From: Alphaproteobacteria bacterium
GTDB lineage: Bacteria; Pseudomonadota; Alphaproteobacteria; Micropepsales; Micropepsaceae
Assembly (NCBI GenBank): GCA_017983635.1
Contig: JAGOBA010000005.1
Location: 62,001 to 126,000 of the forward strand
DNA: 64,000 bases
Reading direction: 5' to 3'
Shown one piece after another: positions 47,503 through 56,298 of this stretch. The first letter of the stretch is position 1; each line of letters begins with the position of its first letter. Under the pieces are notes generated by a model that saw only the letters and a list, made by a program, of their open reading frames with translations, was not told the origin of the DNA and did not search any database. The position numbers were made by a program, and so were the translations under genes.

Positions 47503-47849
47503 CAGCCGCTTGCGTCGAGTGCGCGTCTCAACCGGTCCGTCTTCGCCCTCGCAAGCACCCGCTGAACGCATGGTGCCAGGGGCGTCGGGCAATCGGCGCC
47601 CGAAATTCTCGCTGAAGCCATCCTGTCGGCTCCCCGACAACACGTTGCGGTCAGCGGCTCGACTCGCCTCAGGCACGAATTTCATCGCACTTGCTCTACC
47701 TCGATTTCGGGTTGAGACTGGAACTCTCAGAGAAACTGTCTCACAGAGTTCATTTGTTGCAGCGTCGTCGCCAAATTTGTATTCACAACGCCAAGCGCGC
47801 CGACGTGAATGGAAAGCTGTTGCACCCGAACCGTTGGGAGTAGCGCGCT
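47503..47849. other. 347-base gap at the edge of an accessory stretch
   Basis: No convincing gene in either strand. A composite hairpin (GAACTCT at 47721-47727 with AGAGTTC at 47745-47751, inner GAGA/TCTC) is the only clear structure. Base composition drops from the neighbouring operon. Possibly holds the promoter of the genes at 47850. Confidence 0.5.
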
Positions 47850-48026
47850 ATGGAAGTCTTTGACAGCGCCGTACGAGCTGCGTTGGCAAGAAGCGTCCTA
47901 CCGTTGGCGGCGCATTCCGAAGTTGTAGTTACTTCACAGGCACGGCTTTTGCTGCCGCCGGGCAGCAAGTCACGCGATGGTCACCACGGCAGGCAGCAGC
48001 CCGATTTGCTCCGCGCGAGAGTTTGA
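47850..48026 (+). CDS. Small unrecognised protein coupled to the next gene
   Basis: 58 residues (MEVFDSAVRAALARSVLPLAAH...). Its TGA (48024-48026) overlaps the TTG start at 48023 (TTGA), suggesting translational coupling or a frameshifted start of one longer gene. GGGAG lies 10 bases before the ATG. No family recognised. Codon use is less GC-biased than in neighbouring operons. Confidence 0.45.
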   Translation: MEVFDSAVRAALARSVLPLAAHSEVVVTSQARLLLPPGSKSRDGHHGRQQPDLLRARV

Positions 48027-49177
48027 GCATCCGCATCGACGCGGATCGCCAACCGCTTCGGCAAGCGTACCGCGCAATTGCGTTCAAGACAGAGGAAGGC
48101 ACGCTGGTACTGCTAGGCGCAGGAAGGCAGAGCCCCACTCTCGAACCTGGAGGCCCGCCGCAATTCTCTAGCAGCGGCGGGCTTGGCAGGATGTCCGATC
48201 TGTTCGATGCGTTCACAGCTGACATGCCCCTTGGTTCGTTCGGCCTCACGCTACAGGCTGACAAATTAGGTCCCGGGTTCTTCTCGAGCTTTGATGTCTC
48301 AGGCTTGGTGCAAGCGACCGAGGAACGGGGCTACGCGCTGCCAGTCGGGATCGGCAAGCGCGTATCGATGGGATCAATTGTCGATTTGGGTGGACCACGC
48401 CGCGGCAGAGATACGCGAGATCGTGCATTTGGTGCGAACCCAAAATCAAAGGCGGGCCGACGCACTGCTGACGATCCTCCCGCAGAAGGTCAGAACGTCA
48501 TCAATGCTGACGATGTTTGGATAGTAAGTGATGATGATGATGATGATGATGATGAATTCGGCGGTACCGCGACGCACCAGGGAAAGGACCTCGGCGGCAA
48601 ATCTTCGCCCGCGCATGGGCCGCCTGATGCCCGTGACTTTGGAATGGCATCCGGACTAATTGCCGTGGCCGTGGGCGCGGTGGCGTTAGCAGCCGCGCCG
48701 GCTGCTGCACCGGTAGCGGCAGCGGCGGCGGCAGCGTCGATTGTCAGTGGGTACTTCTCATATGTTGCTGCTTACCTAGCCCCCTCGCCGTCGGCTGGTG
48801 ACAAGCGCAAGATGCCCAACCCGGACGATGGCAGCGGAACCAACAACCCCGGCCAACCATTCGTACAACAGACGCTCGCGATTGATGGCGCGTTCGCCAC
48901 GCGCAGGCGGTACAAGAAGATTGTGACCGGTGAGTGGGATAACATGCAGTCGTATGGTTGGATTCACTTTGGCTCTCCGCGAGCGATGCCGAGCGACGAC
49001 GGCACAGATGAGCGAGTGCCATCTGCTCCGATCTTCGAGCGCACGATGCTTGCGGCAGGACTGTCGACAGGTGGCAAAGACCAGGGCGGCGATGGCTGGA
49101 TGGTGTCAAAAGGTTGGGCATGGAACCGCTTTGGTGCACCGCGTGCCCAAAATTGGGGCGGCAGGATTCCAGTCTAG
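48023..49177 (+). CDS. Unrecognised protein with poly-Asp run and Ala-rich hydrophobic segment
   Basis: 384 residues from a TTG start; a possible internal ATG is at 48191. Three parts are visible: an N-terminal region of ordinary codon use (to about residue 115); a middle with low third-position GC and a run of eight Asp encoded by (GAT)8 at 48530-48553; and a hydrophobic Ala-rich segment (about 208-253), then a C-terminal region with two related motifs (YGWIHFGSPRAMP and WAWNRFGAPRAQN). Between 48362 and 48524 another frame looks more gene-like. Function unknown; a large exported or membrane-linked accessory protein is possible. Confidence 0.5.
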   Translation: MSIRIDADRQPLRQAYRAIAFKTEEGTLVLLGAGRQSPTLEPGGPPQFSSSGGLGRMSDLFDAFTADMPLGSFGLTLQADKLGPGFFSSFDVSGLVQATEERGYALPVGIGKRVSMGSIVDLGGPRRGRDTRDRAFGANPKSKAGRRTADDPPAEGQNVINADDVWIVSDDDDDDDDEFGGTATHQGKDLGGKSSPAHGPPDARDFGMASGLIAVAVGAVALAAAPAAAPVAAAAAAASIVSGYFSYVAAYLAPSPSAGDKRKMPNPDDGSGTNNPGQPFVQQTLAIDGAFATRRRYKKIVTGEWDNMQSYGWIHFGSPRAMPSDDGTDERVPSAPIFERTMLAAGLSTGGKDQGGDGWMVSKGWAWNRFGAPRAQNWGGRIPV

Positions 49178-49333
49178 ATCGACCCCGGCAACGACAGATT
49201 GGTTCGTCTTGCAGTACAGGCGCAAGCGTTGGGCGAAGAAGGTAAGACGTTGCGGCTCTGGGCCGGCGCGAGGGAGCGCGACGAGATCGATCGGATCTGC
49301 GCGAAGGCTCGCGAACCACTGCGAAGACGCTGA
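49178..49333 (+). other. In-frame coding-like extension after the stop of the previous gene
   Basis: Directly after TAG 49175-49177 the same frame stays open for 51 codons (about IDPGNDRLVRLAVQAQALGE ... EIDRICAKAREPLRRR) to TGA 49331-49333, with high third-position GC. It may be a tail lost by a nonsense change, a read-through extension, or a separate short gene starting at an internal TTG. The rest of the gap to 49443 shows nothing. Confidence 0.4.
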
Positions 49334-49443
49334 ACACCGTTGACCGGTCCGACCCGCTCGAGCCCTCTGCGAGCAGCGCTTTTCGCTGTCCTGCGCGAGT
49401 CACAGAAACCGCATTCGTGAGCCCCGCAAGGGGAGACGAAAGC

Positions 49444-49764
49444 GTGACGGTTGCGGCTACACCCGAACGCTTGGAGCGGACGCTGGCGTATCTGAGGCAG
49501 CGGGCGGCACAACGGATGTGCGCCCCGTCGAACGACATGATCGCGAAGGTCGTCGGCATGGGGGCGCAACGCTTTCAGCCTTGGGGCCGGATGCGCGGCT
49601 GGCGGTGCAAGAGCCACGAAGCCGGCGCCGTCCTGATCTTCGAACTCGAGCGGCAGGGAAAGATCAAGGTCACCCGCGGTCGAAACTGGCGGATCATCGA
49701 AATCGTGGAGACCGGACAGGTGCTCGATCGGCGCACGCCCGATCTGCCGGCGTGGGCTGCTTAA
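49444..49764 (+). CDS. Small winged-helix-like DNA-binding protein
   Basis: 106 residues from the GTG at 49444, which has GGGGAG about 8 bases upstream. LERTLAYLRQRAAQRMCAPSNDMIAKVVGMG looks like a helix-turn-helix, and the end HEAGAVLIFELERQGKIKVTRGRNWRIIEI matches the wing pattern of LexA-type or similar winged-helix proteins common as orphans in alphaproteobacteria. Target unknown. Confidence 0.65.
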   Translation: MTVAATPERLERTLAYLRQRAAQRMCAPSNDMIAKVVGMGAQRFQPWGRMRGWRCKSHEAGAVLIFELERQGKIKVTRGRNWRIIEIVETGQVLDRRTPDLPAWAA

Positions 49765-49960
49765 GCAAAGCAAACCGGACCCTCGCCTCCGTCGCCGATT
49801 GTGCCTGAACCTGGCGAATGATATGCCGCGCCCGGATCGCCAGCGGCCCGTGCAGGTCACGACGACCGAAGAGCGCAACCCCTTTCCAGGCGCCAATCGG
49901 GAAGACTCTGGCGCAGGCACTCCGGCAACTTATTTCTAAAGAAGGCGTACAATCGACGGC

Positions 49961-50194
49961 ATGATCAACGCACTCCAAATCGTCTCTGCTATCGCGGCGT
50001 TTGCTGCCGCGTACTGCTGGTTTCTCTCCGCAATCGGCCCGGTGAAACCTCCCAGCGCTGGTTTTGGCGGCCCCGTCCCCGCGGACGACCCCTTCATGGT
50101 CGCATTCAATCGCTCCATGAGGTGGAACCGCTGGGGCGCAGCGTTTGCGGCGACCTCTGCACTGGCCTCGGGTCTCTCAACTACCTTCAAGTAG
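49961..50194 (+). CDS. Small membrane protein, unknown
   Basis: 77 residues: a hydrophobic N-terminal helix (about 4-24), a Pro/Gly loop, and a second hydrophobic stretch (WGAAFAATSALASG). The family is seen as a hypothetical in alphaproteobacteria. A GAAGG sits 14 bases before the ATG, so the ribosome site is weak. The antisense frame is open but is a shadow. Confidence 0.6.
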   Translation: MINALQIVSAIAAFAAAYCWFLSAIGPVKPPSAGFGGPVPADDPFMVAFNRSMRWNRWGAAFAATSALASGLSTTFK

Positions 50195-50239
50195 ATCGTG
50201 TGGCTCGGTGTTTGCGTGTTGCGATGCACATCGACGTTA

Positions 50240-50468
50240 CCCCACAATTTCGAGCGCCTTAGGCTCGCGTTCGTGAAGGCGATGACCACGTTGCTCGCCG
50301 TCAGCAACGTCGCCGCCACCGCGAACGCCGCGACCGCCGATTCGTTTGCGCGCGGCTTGCCGCCACCGCGAACAAGGCCGCCGCAGCGATCGACCCAGCC
50401 GCCGCCATGTTCCAGGGCGTGCCGAGACCTGCCATGTCGCGATCGGTCTTGTGCGCATTTTCAAACAT
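50240..50468 (-). pseudogene. Frameshifted small membrane protein
   Basis: Reading from the ATG at 50468, MFENAHKTDRDMAGLGTPWN and an Ala-rich membrane helix (to about 50345) are coding-like, then the frame turns into Arg-rich nonsense and stops at 50301. A different frame continues smoothly from there (NESAVAAFAVAATLL, then NVVIAFTNASLRR) as a second membrane helix. A single indel near 50340-50355 would rejoin them. The 3' end is approximate. I read this as a decayed two-helix membrane protein. Confidence 0.7.
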
Positions 50469-50505
50469 GTCGGTGAGGCACGACGGCCGCGCCAAATCCG
50501 CCGAC

Positions 50506-51036
50506 TTAGACGCCGCGCGCCTGGCGAGTAATTTCCTCGATAGCGACATCGAGATGATGCACAAGAATGCCCAGACTTTTTACTAGCCCGGGCAATTTTT
50601 CAGATTTGACAGCGTACACACCCTCTCGGCCAGGCTCTTCAGCGGCTCGGCCAATGAGCACAGCGTAGGCTTCCTGGTCGCCGAGGCTGCTGTACGCCGT
50701 CGTCACCGATACGACTTCACCAGTGGTAAGTAGGCCGAGTTTCCCAACGGACGCCTCGAAGAGAGCCCGCCGAGATCGAAGGTTAACCTCGACCGATCCG
50801 GCATCATCGGCGACCGCTCTCTCCGCAAGCTCCATGGTTTCGCAGAACCTCTCTCTATGAGCCCTCAAATCGGCAAAGAACGCGCGGCGCAACACTGTCG
50901 CTTCATGTTGCACCGATCGGGTATGCTGTCGCTTCTGCAACCAAGCGTTCACCAACAAGGAAATCATCACGCCTGCGAACGCGGCGGATCCGGTTACAAG
51001 AGTCTGATGTTGTGTCAGCCAGTCTGGCTCCGCCAT
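50506..51036 (-). CDS. Membrane-anchored hypothetical protein
   Basis: 176 residues: one membrane helix (about 15-32, SAAFAGVMISLLVNAWL), then a soluble mostly helical domain with QHEATVLRRAFFADLRAHRERF and a C-terminal LGILVHHLDVAIEEITRQ. GTGAAGAGCA precedes the ATG. No family recognised. It lies at the end of the accessory stretch, just before the tRNA-Ala. Confidence 0.65.
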   Translation of the reverse strand: MAEPDWLTQHQTLVTGSAAFAGVMISLLVNAWLQKRQHTRSVQHEATVLRRAFFADLRAHRERFCETMELAERAVADDAGSVEVNLRSRRALFEASVGKLGLLTTGEVVSVTTAYSSLGDQEAYAVLIGRAAEEPGREGVYAVKSEKLPGLVKSLGILVHHLDVAIEEITRQARGV

Positions 51037-51182
51037 TGCTCTTCACCCGTTCTTTGAGCCGGGCCCTTCCAATCTCGCTGGTCGTGTGATGTAACCGCAG
51101 CGGCCGATGGGGCCGCAACTTGGGCCCGGCCTTTGCGGCCCGCTCAGGTTCCAGGAAACTCAACGCTTCCAGGGGTAAAGGG

Positions 51183-51258
51183 TGGTGGAGCTAAGCGGAG
51201 TCGAACCGCTGACCTCTTGAATGCCATTCAAGCGCTCTACCAACTGAGCTATAGCCCC
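51183..51258 (-). tRNA. tRNA-Ala (anticodon GGC)
   Basis: On the minus strand: acceptor GGGGCTA/TAGCTCC, D-arm GCTCAGTTGGTAGAGC, anticodon stem CTTGA/TCAAG with loop ATGGCAT giving GGC, T-arm with GGTTCGACTCC, and an encoded CCA. Confidence 0.97.
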
Positions 51259-51334
51259 TTAGCACTGCAGCGCGCCGCGTTGGTGGCGGCGCGCAAATCA
51301 CGTTTAGCAGTTCGCCCATGGCGACCGCAAACGC

Positions 51335-51838
51335 CTATTCCTTGTCGATATCGTCCTTGTCGATGATGTCGGCGACGCTATCGTCATCGTCGACATTCTC
51401 GATCAGCGTATCGTCGTTCTCTTCTTCCTCGTCATCGTCGTCGTCGCCGATCTCTTCGAGATCGACCTCGTCGCCGACAACTTCCGGCTTGTCTTCCTTC
51501 TCGTCGCCTTCCTCGTCCTCGACCAGGTCGGGATCGGGCACGGTTTCGTCGTCGAGGGCGACTTCCTTGATTTCTTCCTCGCCGGCTTCTTCCTCGTCCT
51601 CGCCCTCGGCGCCTTCTTCTTTTTCGTCGTCATCGACCTCGTCGCGCACGACGGCCGCCTTTACGACGCTTTGTTCTTCATCGCGCGCAGCTGCTCTGGG
51701 CCGGCGCATCTTGACGATGGCTTCCGGCGCAAACGCGAACGCGCATTTCGGGCAAACGATAGGACGTTTGCTGAGGTCATAGAACCTGGCCGCGCAACTG
51801 GGACAAATGCGCTTGGTACCGAGATCCGGAGCTGCCAC
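51335..51838 (-). CDS. TIGR02300 family zinc-ribbon protein with acidic tail
   Basis: 167 residues. The GTG start at 51838 gives VAAPDLGTKRICPSCAARFYDLSKRP, the family signature, with the second CxxC in IVCPKCAFAF. The rest is extremely acidic (runs of Asp and Glu such as DDDDDEEEE). Function unknown; the family is alphaproteobacterial. It is divergent from aroA, the usual neighbour. Confidence 0.9.
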   Translation of the reverse strand: MAAPDLGTKRICPSCAARFYDLSKRPIVCPKCAFAFAPEAIVKMRRPRAAARDEEQSVVKAAVVRDEVDDDEKEEGAEGEDEEEAGEEEIKEVALDDETVPDPDLVEDEEGDEKEDKPEVVGDEVDLEEIGDDDDDEEEENDDTLIENVDDDDSVADIIDKDDIDKE

Positions 51839-51955
51839 CGGGTGATTTCCTAAGACGTTTGAGGGGGAATTTAAGGGGCGTCCCATTGCCACGAAGCGGG
51901 GCGCCTGTCAAAGAGAAGTTGCACCCGAAAATCCCAATAAAGCCAAGCACCTGCC

Positions 51956-53296
51956 GTGACCACCGAAGCACCACCCGCTCCTTTGACAGCCCGCGCGTCC
52001 TCCCCCCTGAAGGGCCGCGTCCGTGTGCCTGGCGACAAATCGATCTCCCACCGCGCGCTGATCTTGGGCGCGCTCAGCATCGGCGAAACCGTCGTCGAGG
52101 GGCTGTTGGAGGGCGAAGACGTGCTGAATACCGGCGCGGTACTGCGCGCGCTTGGCGCCGGCATCGAGAAAGACGCGTCGGGCCTTTGGCACGTTCACGG
52201 CTTCGGCGTCGGCGGATTCGCGAGCCCGTCGAACGTGCTCGATCACGGCAATTCCGGCACAGGCGTGCGCCTGATGATGGGTGCCGTGGCAACCTCGCCG
52301 ATCACCGCGACATTCACCGGCGACGCGTCGCTGCGCCGCAGGCCCATGAAGCGTGTTCTCGATCCCTTGGCGCTTTTCGGGGCGCAGGCCGTCGCCCGCG
52401 ACGGTGGCCGCCTGCCGATCACGTTAACGGGTGCCCACGACCCGATGCCGGTGACATATCGGCTGCCGGTCGCCTCGGCGCAGGTGAAGTCCGCCGTCTT
52501 GCTTGCAGGCTTGAACGCCCCCGGCCACACGACAGTCATCGAAGCCGAGGCGACGCGCGATCACACCGAACGCATGCTCACTCATTTCGGCGCCACCATC
52601 CGCCGCGAACAGGTTGAAGGCGGCACTGCGATCACGCTTGTCGGCCGCCCGGAACTGAAAGCGGCCCCCGTCCGCGTCCCCGCCGACCCGTCTTCCGCCG
52701 CATTCCCGCTCGTCGCCGCACTTCTGGTGCCCGGCTCCGAAGTCCGCATCGATGGCGTGATGCTGAACCCGACCCGCACCGGCCTCTTCACGGTACTAAA
52801 GCGCATGGGCGCGAACATCGCGATCGAGAACGAACGCCTGGAGAGCGGCGAAACCATCGGCGACCTGATCGTCAAAGCGAGCGCGCTCAAAGGCGTCGAC
52901 ATCGAACCCGAAATCGCCCCCTCGATGATCGACGAGTACCCGATCCTCGCCGTCGCCGCCGCGTTTGCCACCGGCCGAACACGCATGACCGGCCTCGCCG
53001 AACTGCGCGTCAAAGAAAGCGACCGCCTCGCCGCCATCGCCAACGGCCTCAAAGCCTGCGGCGTGAAAATCGAACTTGGCGAAGACTGGCTCGCCGTCGA
53101 AGGCAACGGCATGCCGGGCAACGCCCGCGTCGAAACCCACATGGACCACCGCATCGCCATGGCCTTCCTCATCGGCGGCCTCGCCGCGAAAGCGCCCGTG
53201 ACCGTCGACGACACCACCTTCGTCGCGACGAGCTTCCCCGACTTCGTCCCCATGATGCAGCGCCTTGGCGCCACCTTTGTGAGGCCCAACCGATGA
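51956..53296 (+). CDS. aroA: 3-phosphoshikimate 1-carboxyvinyltransferase (EPSP synthase) AroA
   Basis: 446 residues, sixth step of the shikimate pathway. [51 protein letters not shown] and [19 protein letters not shown] are conserved; the GNSGTGVR and ALSIGET context fits a class II-type enzyme with Ala after Gly in the substrate loop region. GTG start. The stop overlaps the cmk start (ATGA). Confidence 0.97.
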   Translation: MTTEAPPAPLTARASSPLKGRVRVPGDKSISHRALILGALSIGETVVEGLLEGEDVLNTGAVLRALGAGIEKDASGLWHVHGFGVGGFASPSNVLDHGNSGTGVRLMMGAVATSPITATFTGDASLRRRPMKRVLDPLALFGAQAVARDGGRLPITLTGAHDPMPVTYRLPVASAQVKSAVLLAGLNAPGHTTVIEAEATRDHTERMLTHFGATIRREQVEGGTAITLVGRPELKAAPVRVPADPSSAAFPLVAALLVPGSEVRIDGVMLNPTRTGLFTVLKRMGANIAIENERLESGETIGDLIVKASALKGVDIEPEIAPSMIDEYPILAVAAAFATGRTRMTGLAELRVKESDRLAAIANGLKACGVKIELGEDWLAVEGNGMPGNARVETHMDHRIAMAFLIGGLAAKAPVTVDDTTFVATSFPDFVPMMQRLGATFVRPNR

Positions 53297-53940
53297 CCGC
53301 CCTCCCCGTCATCGCCATCGACGGCCCGGCGGCGTCCGGCAAAGGCACGCTCGCGCGCCGGATCGCGCAGGCGTTGGGTTTCGCGCATCTCGATACCGGC
53401 ACGCTCTATCGCGCCGTGGGTCTGGCTGTCCTCAAACGCAACGAGGACCCAGCCGACGCCGAAGCCGCAACGCGCGCCGCCCAAGCGCTCGACCTCTCAC
53501 TGCTTGAGGATCCGGCACTTCGCTCTGCCGACACCGGCGTCGCTGCCTCGAAGGTGGGCGCCATCCCGGCCGTGCGCGAGGCGCTTTTTGCCTTCCAGCG
53601 CAACTTCGCTGCCAACCCGCCCGGCAGCAAAGGCGCTGTGCTCGACGGCCGCGACATCGGCACCGTCATTTGCCCCGACGCAACCGTAAAGCTCTTTGTA
53701 ACCGCAACCACGGAAATCCGAGCCAGACGGCGGTTCTTGGAGTTGCGCGCCCAAGGCTCCACCCGCACCGAGGACGACGTCCTGGCAGACATCCGTGGCC
53801 GGGACGCCAGGGATGCAGGACGTGCCGTCGCACCCCTGCGCCAAGCCCCCGACGCTCACTTGCTGGACACCAGCCATTTGGCTATAGAAGCCGCCGTCGC
53901 ACGGGCTTTGGAAATCGTTCGCGCGGGCCTGCGCACCTGA
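53293..53940 (+). CDS. cmk: Cytidylate kinase Cmk
   Basis: 215 residues. It phosphorylates CMP/dCMP. P-loop [30 protein letters not shown] and [22 protein letters not shown] are the family hallmarks; RRRFLEL and [14 protein letters not shown] complete it. Coupled to aroA; rpsA follows after a terminator, the usual aroA-cmk-rpsA order. Confidence 0.97.
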   Translation: MTALPVIAIDGPAASGKGTLARRIAQALGFAHLDTGTLYRAVGLAVLKRNEDPADAEAATRAAQALDLSLLEDPALRSADTGVAASKVGAIPAVREALFAFQRNFAANPPGSKGAVLDGRDIGTVICPDATVKLFVTATTEIRARRRFLELRAQGSTRTEDDVLADIRGRDARDAGRAVAPLRQAPDAHLLDTSHLAIEAAVARALEIVRAGLRT

Positions 53941-53952
53941 TGAGTGACGCAC

Positions 53953-53990
53953 GCGCTTTGGGGTTGGGGCCCCAGAAGCGCTTTTTTGTT
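53953..53990 (+). terminator. Rho-independent terminator between cmk and rpsA
   Basis: Stem GCGCTT/AAGCGC (53953-53958 with 53976-53981) extended by GGGG/CCCC (53960-53963 with 53970-53973), then T6 G T6. It lies 12 bases past the cmk stop, so rpsA needs its own promoter (a TTGACA sits at 53993-53998). Confidence 0.88.
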
Positions 53991-54095
53991 TTTTGACAAC
54001 CGGGCTTCGCTGCCGTGTCACCCGCACGGATTGCGTCGTCAAGTCCGCCGGGTCAAACCCCGGATGGCACATGCCTAAAGCCTATTGGAGACCGA

Positions 54096-55832
54096 ATGGC
54101 ACGTTCTGCCGCCGCGCGCACAACAACTGTTGCGCCGAGAGAATCCTACAGCCCCTCGCACGACGATTTCGCCGCCCTGCTCGAAGAGAGCTTCAAGACC
54201 AACGGTCTTGAAGAAGGCAACGTCATCACCGGCAAGGTGATCGCAATCGAAAAAGAATACGCGATCATCGACGTCGGCCTGAAGACCGAAGGCAAAATCG
54301 CACTCAAAGAATTCGCCCTCGCGGGCCAGACGCCGAAGATTGCCGTCGGCGATAGCGTTGAAGTCTTCCTCGATCGCGTCGAAAACGCGATGGGCGAAGC
54401 GATCCTCTCGCGCGACAAGGCGCGCCGCGAAGAAAGCTGGACCAAGCTCGAGCGCGCCTTCGAAGACAAGCTCCGCGTCACCGGCGTGATCTTCGGCCGC
54501 GTCAAAGGCGGCTTCACCGTCGACCTCGACGGCGCCGTCGCGTTCCTGCCCGGCAGCCAAGTCGACATCCGCCCTGTGCGCGATGCCGGCCCGCTGATGA
54601 ACAAGCCCGAGCCATTCTTGATCCTGAAAATGGACAAGCGCCGCGGCAACATCGTCGTCTCGCGCCGCGCGGTCTTGGAAGAAAGCCGTGCGGAACAACG
54701 CAACGAACTCGTCGCCAACCTCAAGGAAGGCCAAGTCATCGACGGCGTGGTCAAGAACATCACCGACTATGGTGCGTTCGTGGATCTCGGCGGCGTCGAC
54801 GGCCTGTTACACGTGACCGATATCGCCTGGCGCCGCGTCAATCATCCGAGCGAAGTGCTCTCGATCGGCGCGAACGTGAAGGTCCAGGTCATCAAAGTGA
54901 ACCCGGACACGCAGCGCATTTCGCTGGGCATGAAGCAGCTTGAGGCCGACCCGTGGGAAGGCGTCGCTGCGAAGTATCCGGTGCAGGCGCGCTTCAAGGG
55001 CCGCGTCACCAACATCACCGACTACGGCGCGTTTGTTGAACTTGAGCCGGGCGTCGAAGGCCTCGTCCACGTCAGCGAAATGTCGTGGGTGAAAAAGAAC
55101 GTCCACCCGGGCAAGATCATCTCGACCAGCCAAGAAGTCGAAGTGATGGTGCTTGAGGTCGACTCGTCGAAGCGCCGCATCAGCCTCGGCCTGAAGCAGA
55201 CCATGGACAACCCATGGCACTCCTTCTCCGACAAGCACCCGGTCGGCAGCCAAATCGAAGGCGAGATCAAGAACATCACCGAGTTCGGTCTGTTCATCGG
55301 TCTCGACGGCGATATCGACGGCATGGCCCACCTCTCCGATCTCGACTGGAACGAGCCGGGCGAAGAGGCGATCAAGAAGTTCAAGAAGGGGGACATGGTC
55401 AAAGCGGTCGTTCTCGATATCGACATCGAGAAGGAACGCATTGCGCTTGGCGTGAAGCAGGTCTCCGGCGATCCGATGGAGAGCTTGGGGCCGGTCAAGA
55501 AGGGCGACGTCGTCACCTGCACGGTGACCGAAGTCACCGACGGCGGCCTCGAAGTGGCCGTCGGCGACTTGAAGGCCTTCATTCGCAAGAACGAGCTCTC
55601 GCGCGATCGCGCCGAGCAACGTCCGGAACGCTTCGCGGTCGGCGAAAAGGTCGACGCGCGCGTGACCAACGTCGACAAGGCCGCCCGCAAGCTCACGCTC
55701 TCGATCAAGGCGCTGCAAATCGCCGAAGAGAAGGAAGCGGTGGCGCAGTACGGCTCGTCCGACTCGGGCGCCTCGCTAGGCGACATCCTGGGCGCGGCCT
55801 TGAACAAGAAGAAGCAGGACGGCGACAAATAA
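54096..55832 (+). CDS. rpsA: 30S ribosomal protein S1
   Basis: 578 residues with six S1 RNA-binding repeats; the clearest are KNITDYGAFVDLGGVDGLLHVTD, TNITDYGAFVELEPGVEGLVHVSEMSW and KNITEFGLFIGLDGDIDGMAHLSDLDW. It binds mRNA to start translation. The ATG at 54096 has TTGGAG upstream. Length fits the family. A hairpin follows, then ihfB. Confidence 0.98.
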   Translation: MARSAAARTTTVAPRESYSPSHDDFAALLEESFKTNGLEEGNVITGKVIAIEKEYAIIDVGLKTEGKIALKEFALAGQTPKIAVGDSVEVFLDRVENAMGEAILSRDKARREESWTKLERAFEDKLRVTGVIFGRVKGGFTVDLDGAVAFLPGSQVDIRPVRDAGPLMNKPEPFLILKMDKRRGNIVVSRRAVLEESRAEQRNELVANLKEGQVIDGVVKNITDYGAFVDLGGVDGLLHVTDIAWRRVNHPSEVLSIGANVKVQVIKVNPDTQRISLGMKQLEADPWEGVAAKYPVQARFKGRVTNITDYGAFVELEPGVEGLVHVSEMSWVKKNVHPGKIISTSQEVEVMVLEVDSSKRRISLGLKQTMDNPWHSFSDKHPVGSQIEGEIKNITEFGLFIGLDGDIDGMAHLSDLDWNEPGEEAIKKFKKGDMVKAVVLDIDIEKERIALGVKQVSGDPMESLGPVKKGDVVTCTVTEVTDGGLEVAVGDLKAFIRKNELSRDRAEQRPERFAVGEKVDARVTNVDKAARKLTLSIKALQIAEEKEAVAQYGSSDSGASLGDILGAALNKKKQDGDK

Positions 55833-55854
55833 GCCGTTTGCGCTGGCATTTTAG

Positions 55855-55884
55855 GCAAGGGGCGGTCGCAAGGCCGCCCCTTGC
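55855..55884 (+). terminator. Strong hairpin after rpsA
   Basis: An 11-bp GC-rich stem (GCAAGGGGCGG and its complement) with an 8-base loop 22 bases past the rpsA stop. Only a short weak T stretch follows (TGCATT), so termination may be partial. Confidence 0.6.
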
Positions 55885-56008
55885 TGCATTGCGGGAGCGA
55901 ATATCCCTTATCTTAGAACCACTTGGCGCCGTCTGTGCTTGACGCCACCCTAAGCCCTTGGCAGCCTCGCACTCAGATGAGGACTCAACCGGGCCGAGAG
56001 CGCCGTCG

Positions 56009-56293
56009 ATGATCAAATCGGAACTGGTCCAAAAGCTCGCGGAGCAAAATCCGCACCTCTATCAACGCGATATCGAAAAAATCGTGGCGACGATCTTCGG
56101 CGAGATCGCAACCGCACTCGCTCGCGGCGATCGTGTCGAACTGCGCGGCTTCGGGGCCTTCTCCGTGAAGTCGAGGCCCGCACGCACCGGCCGAAATCCG
56201 CGCACCGGCGAAAGCGTCCACGTGGCCCCCAAACACGTCCCGTTCTTTAAGACCGGCAAAGAACTCCGCGACCGGCTGAACAACGAGAAGTAA
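56009..56293 (+). CDS. ihfB: Integration host factor beta subunit
   Basis: 94 residues, HU/IHF family. [26 protein letters not shown] and the DNA-bending arm [21 protein letters not shown] fit IhfB. The position directly after rpsA is standard. Confidence 0.96.
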   Translation: MIKSELVQKLAEQNPHLYQRDIEKIVATIFGEIATALARGDRVELRGFGAFSVKSRPARTGRNPRTGESVHVAPKHVPFFKTGKELRDRLNNEK

Positions 56294-56298
56294 TTTCT

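Noticed and set aside
50237..50464. Separate minus-strand gene of 75 codons at this place
   Set aside because: Arg-rich shadow in a third frame; the membrane-helix halves in the other two frames explain the locus better.
51183..51258. Genomic island attachment site at tRNA-Ala
   Set aside because: No integrase and no second copy of the tRNA 3' end was found in the window, so it stays a possibility only.
51318..51782. Ser-rich plus-strand frame
   Set aside because: It is the complement of the acidic tail of the TIGR02300 protein; Asp/Glu codons read as Ser/Leu on the other strand.
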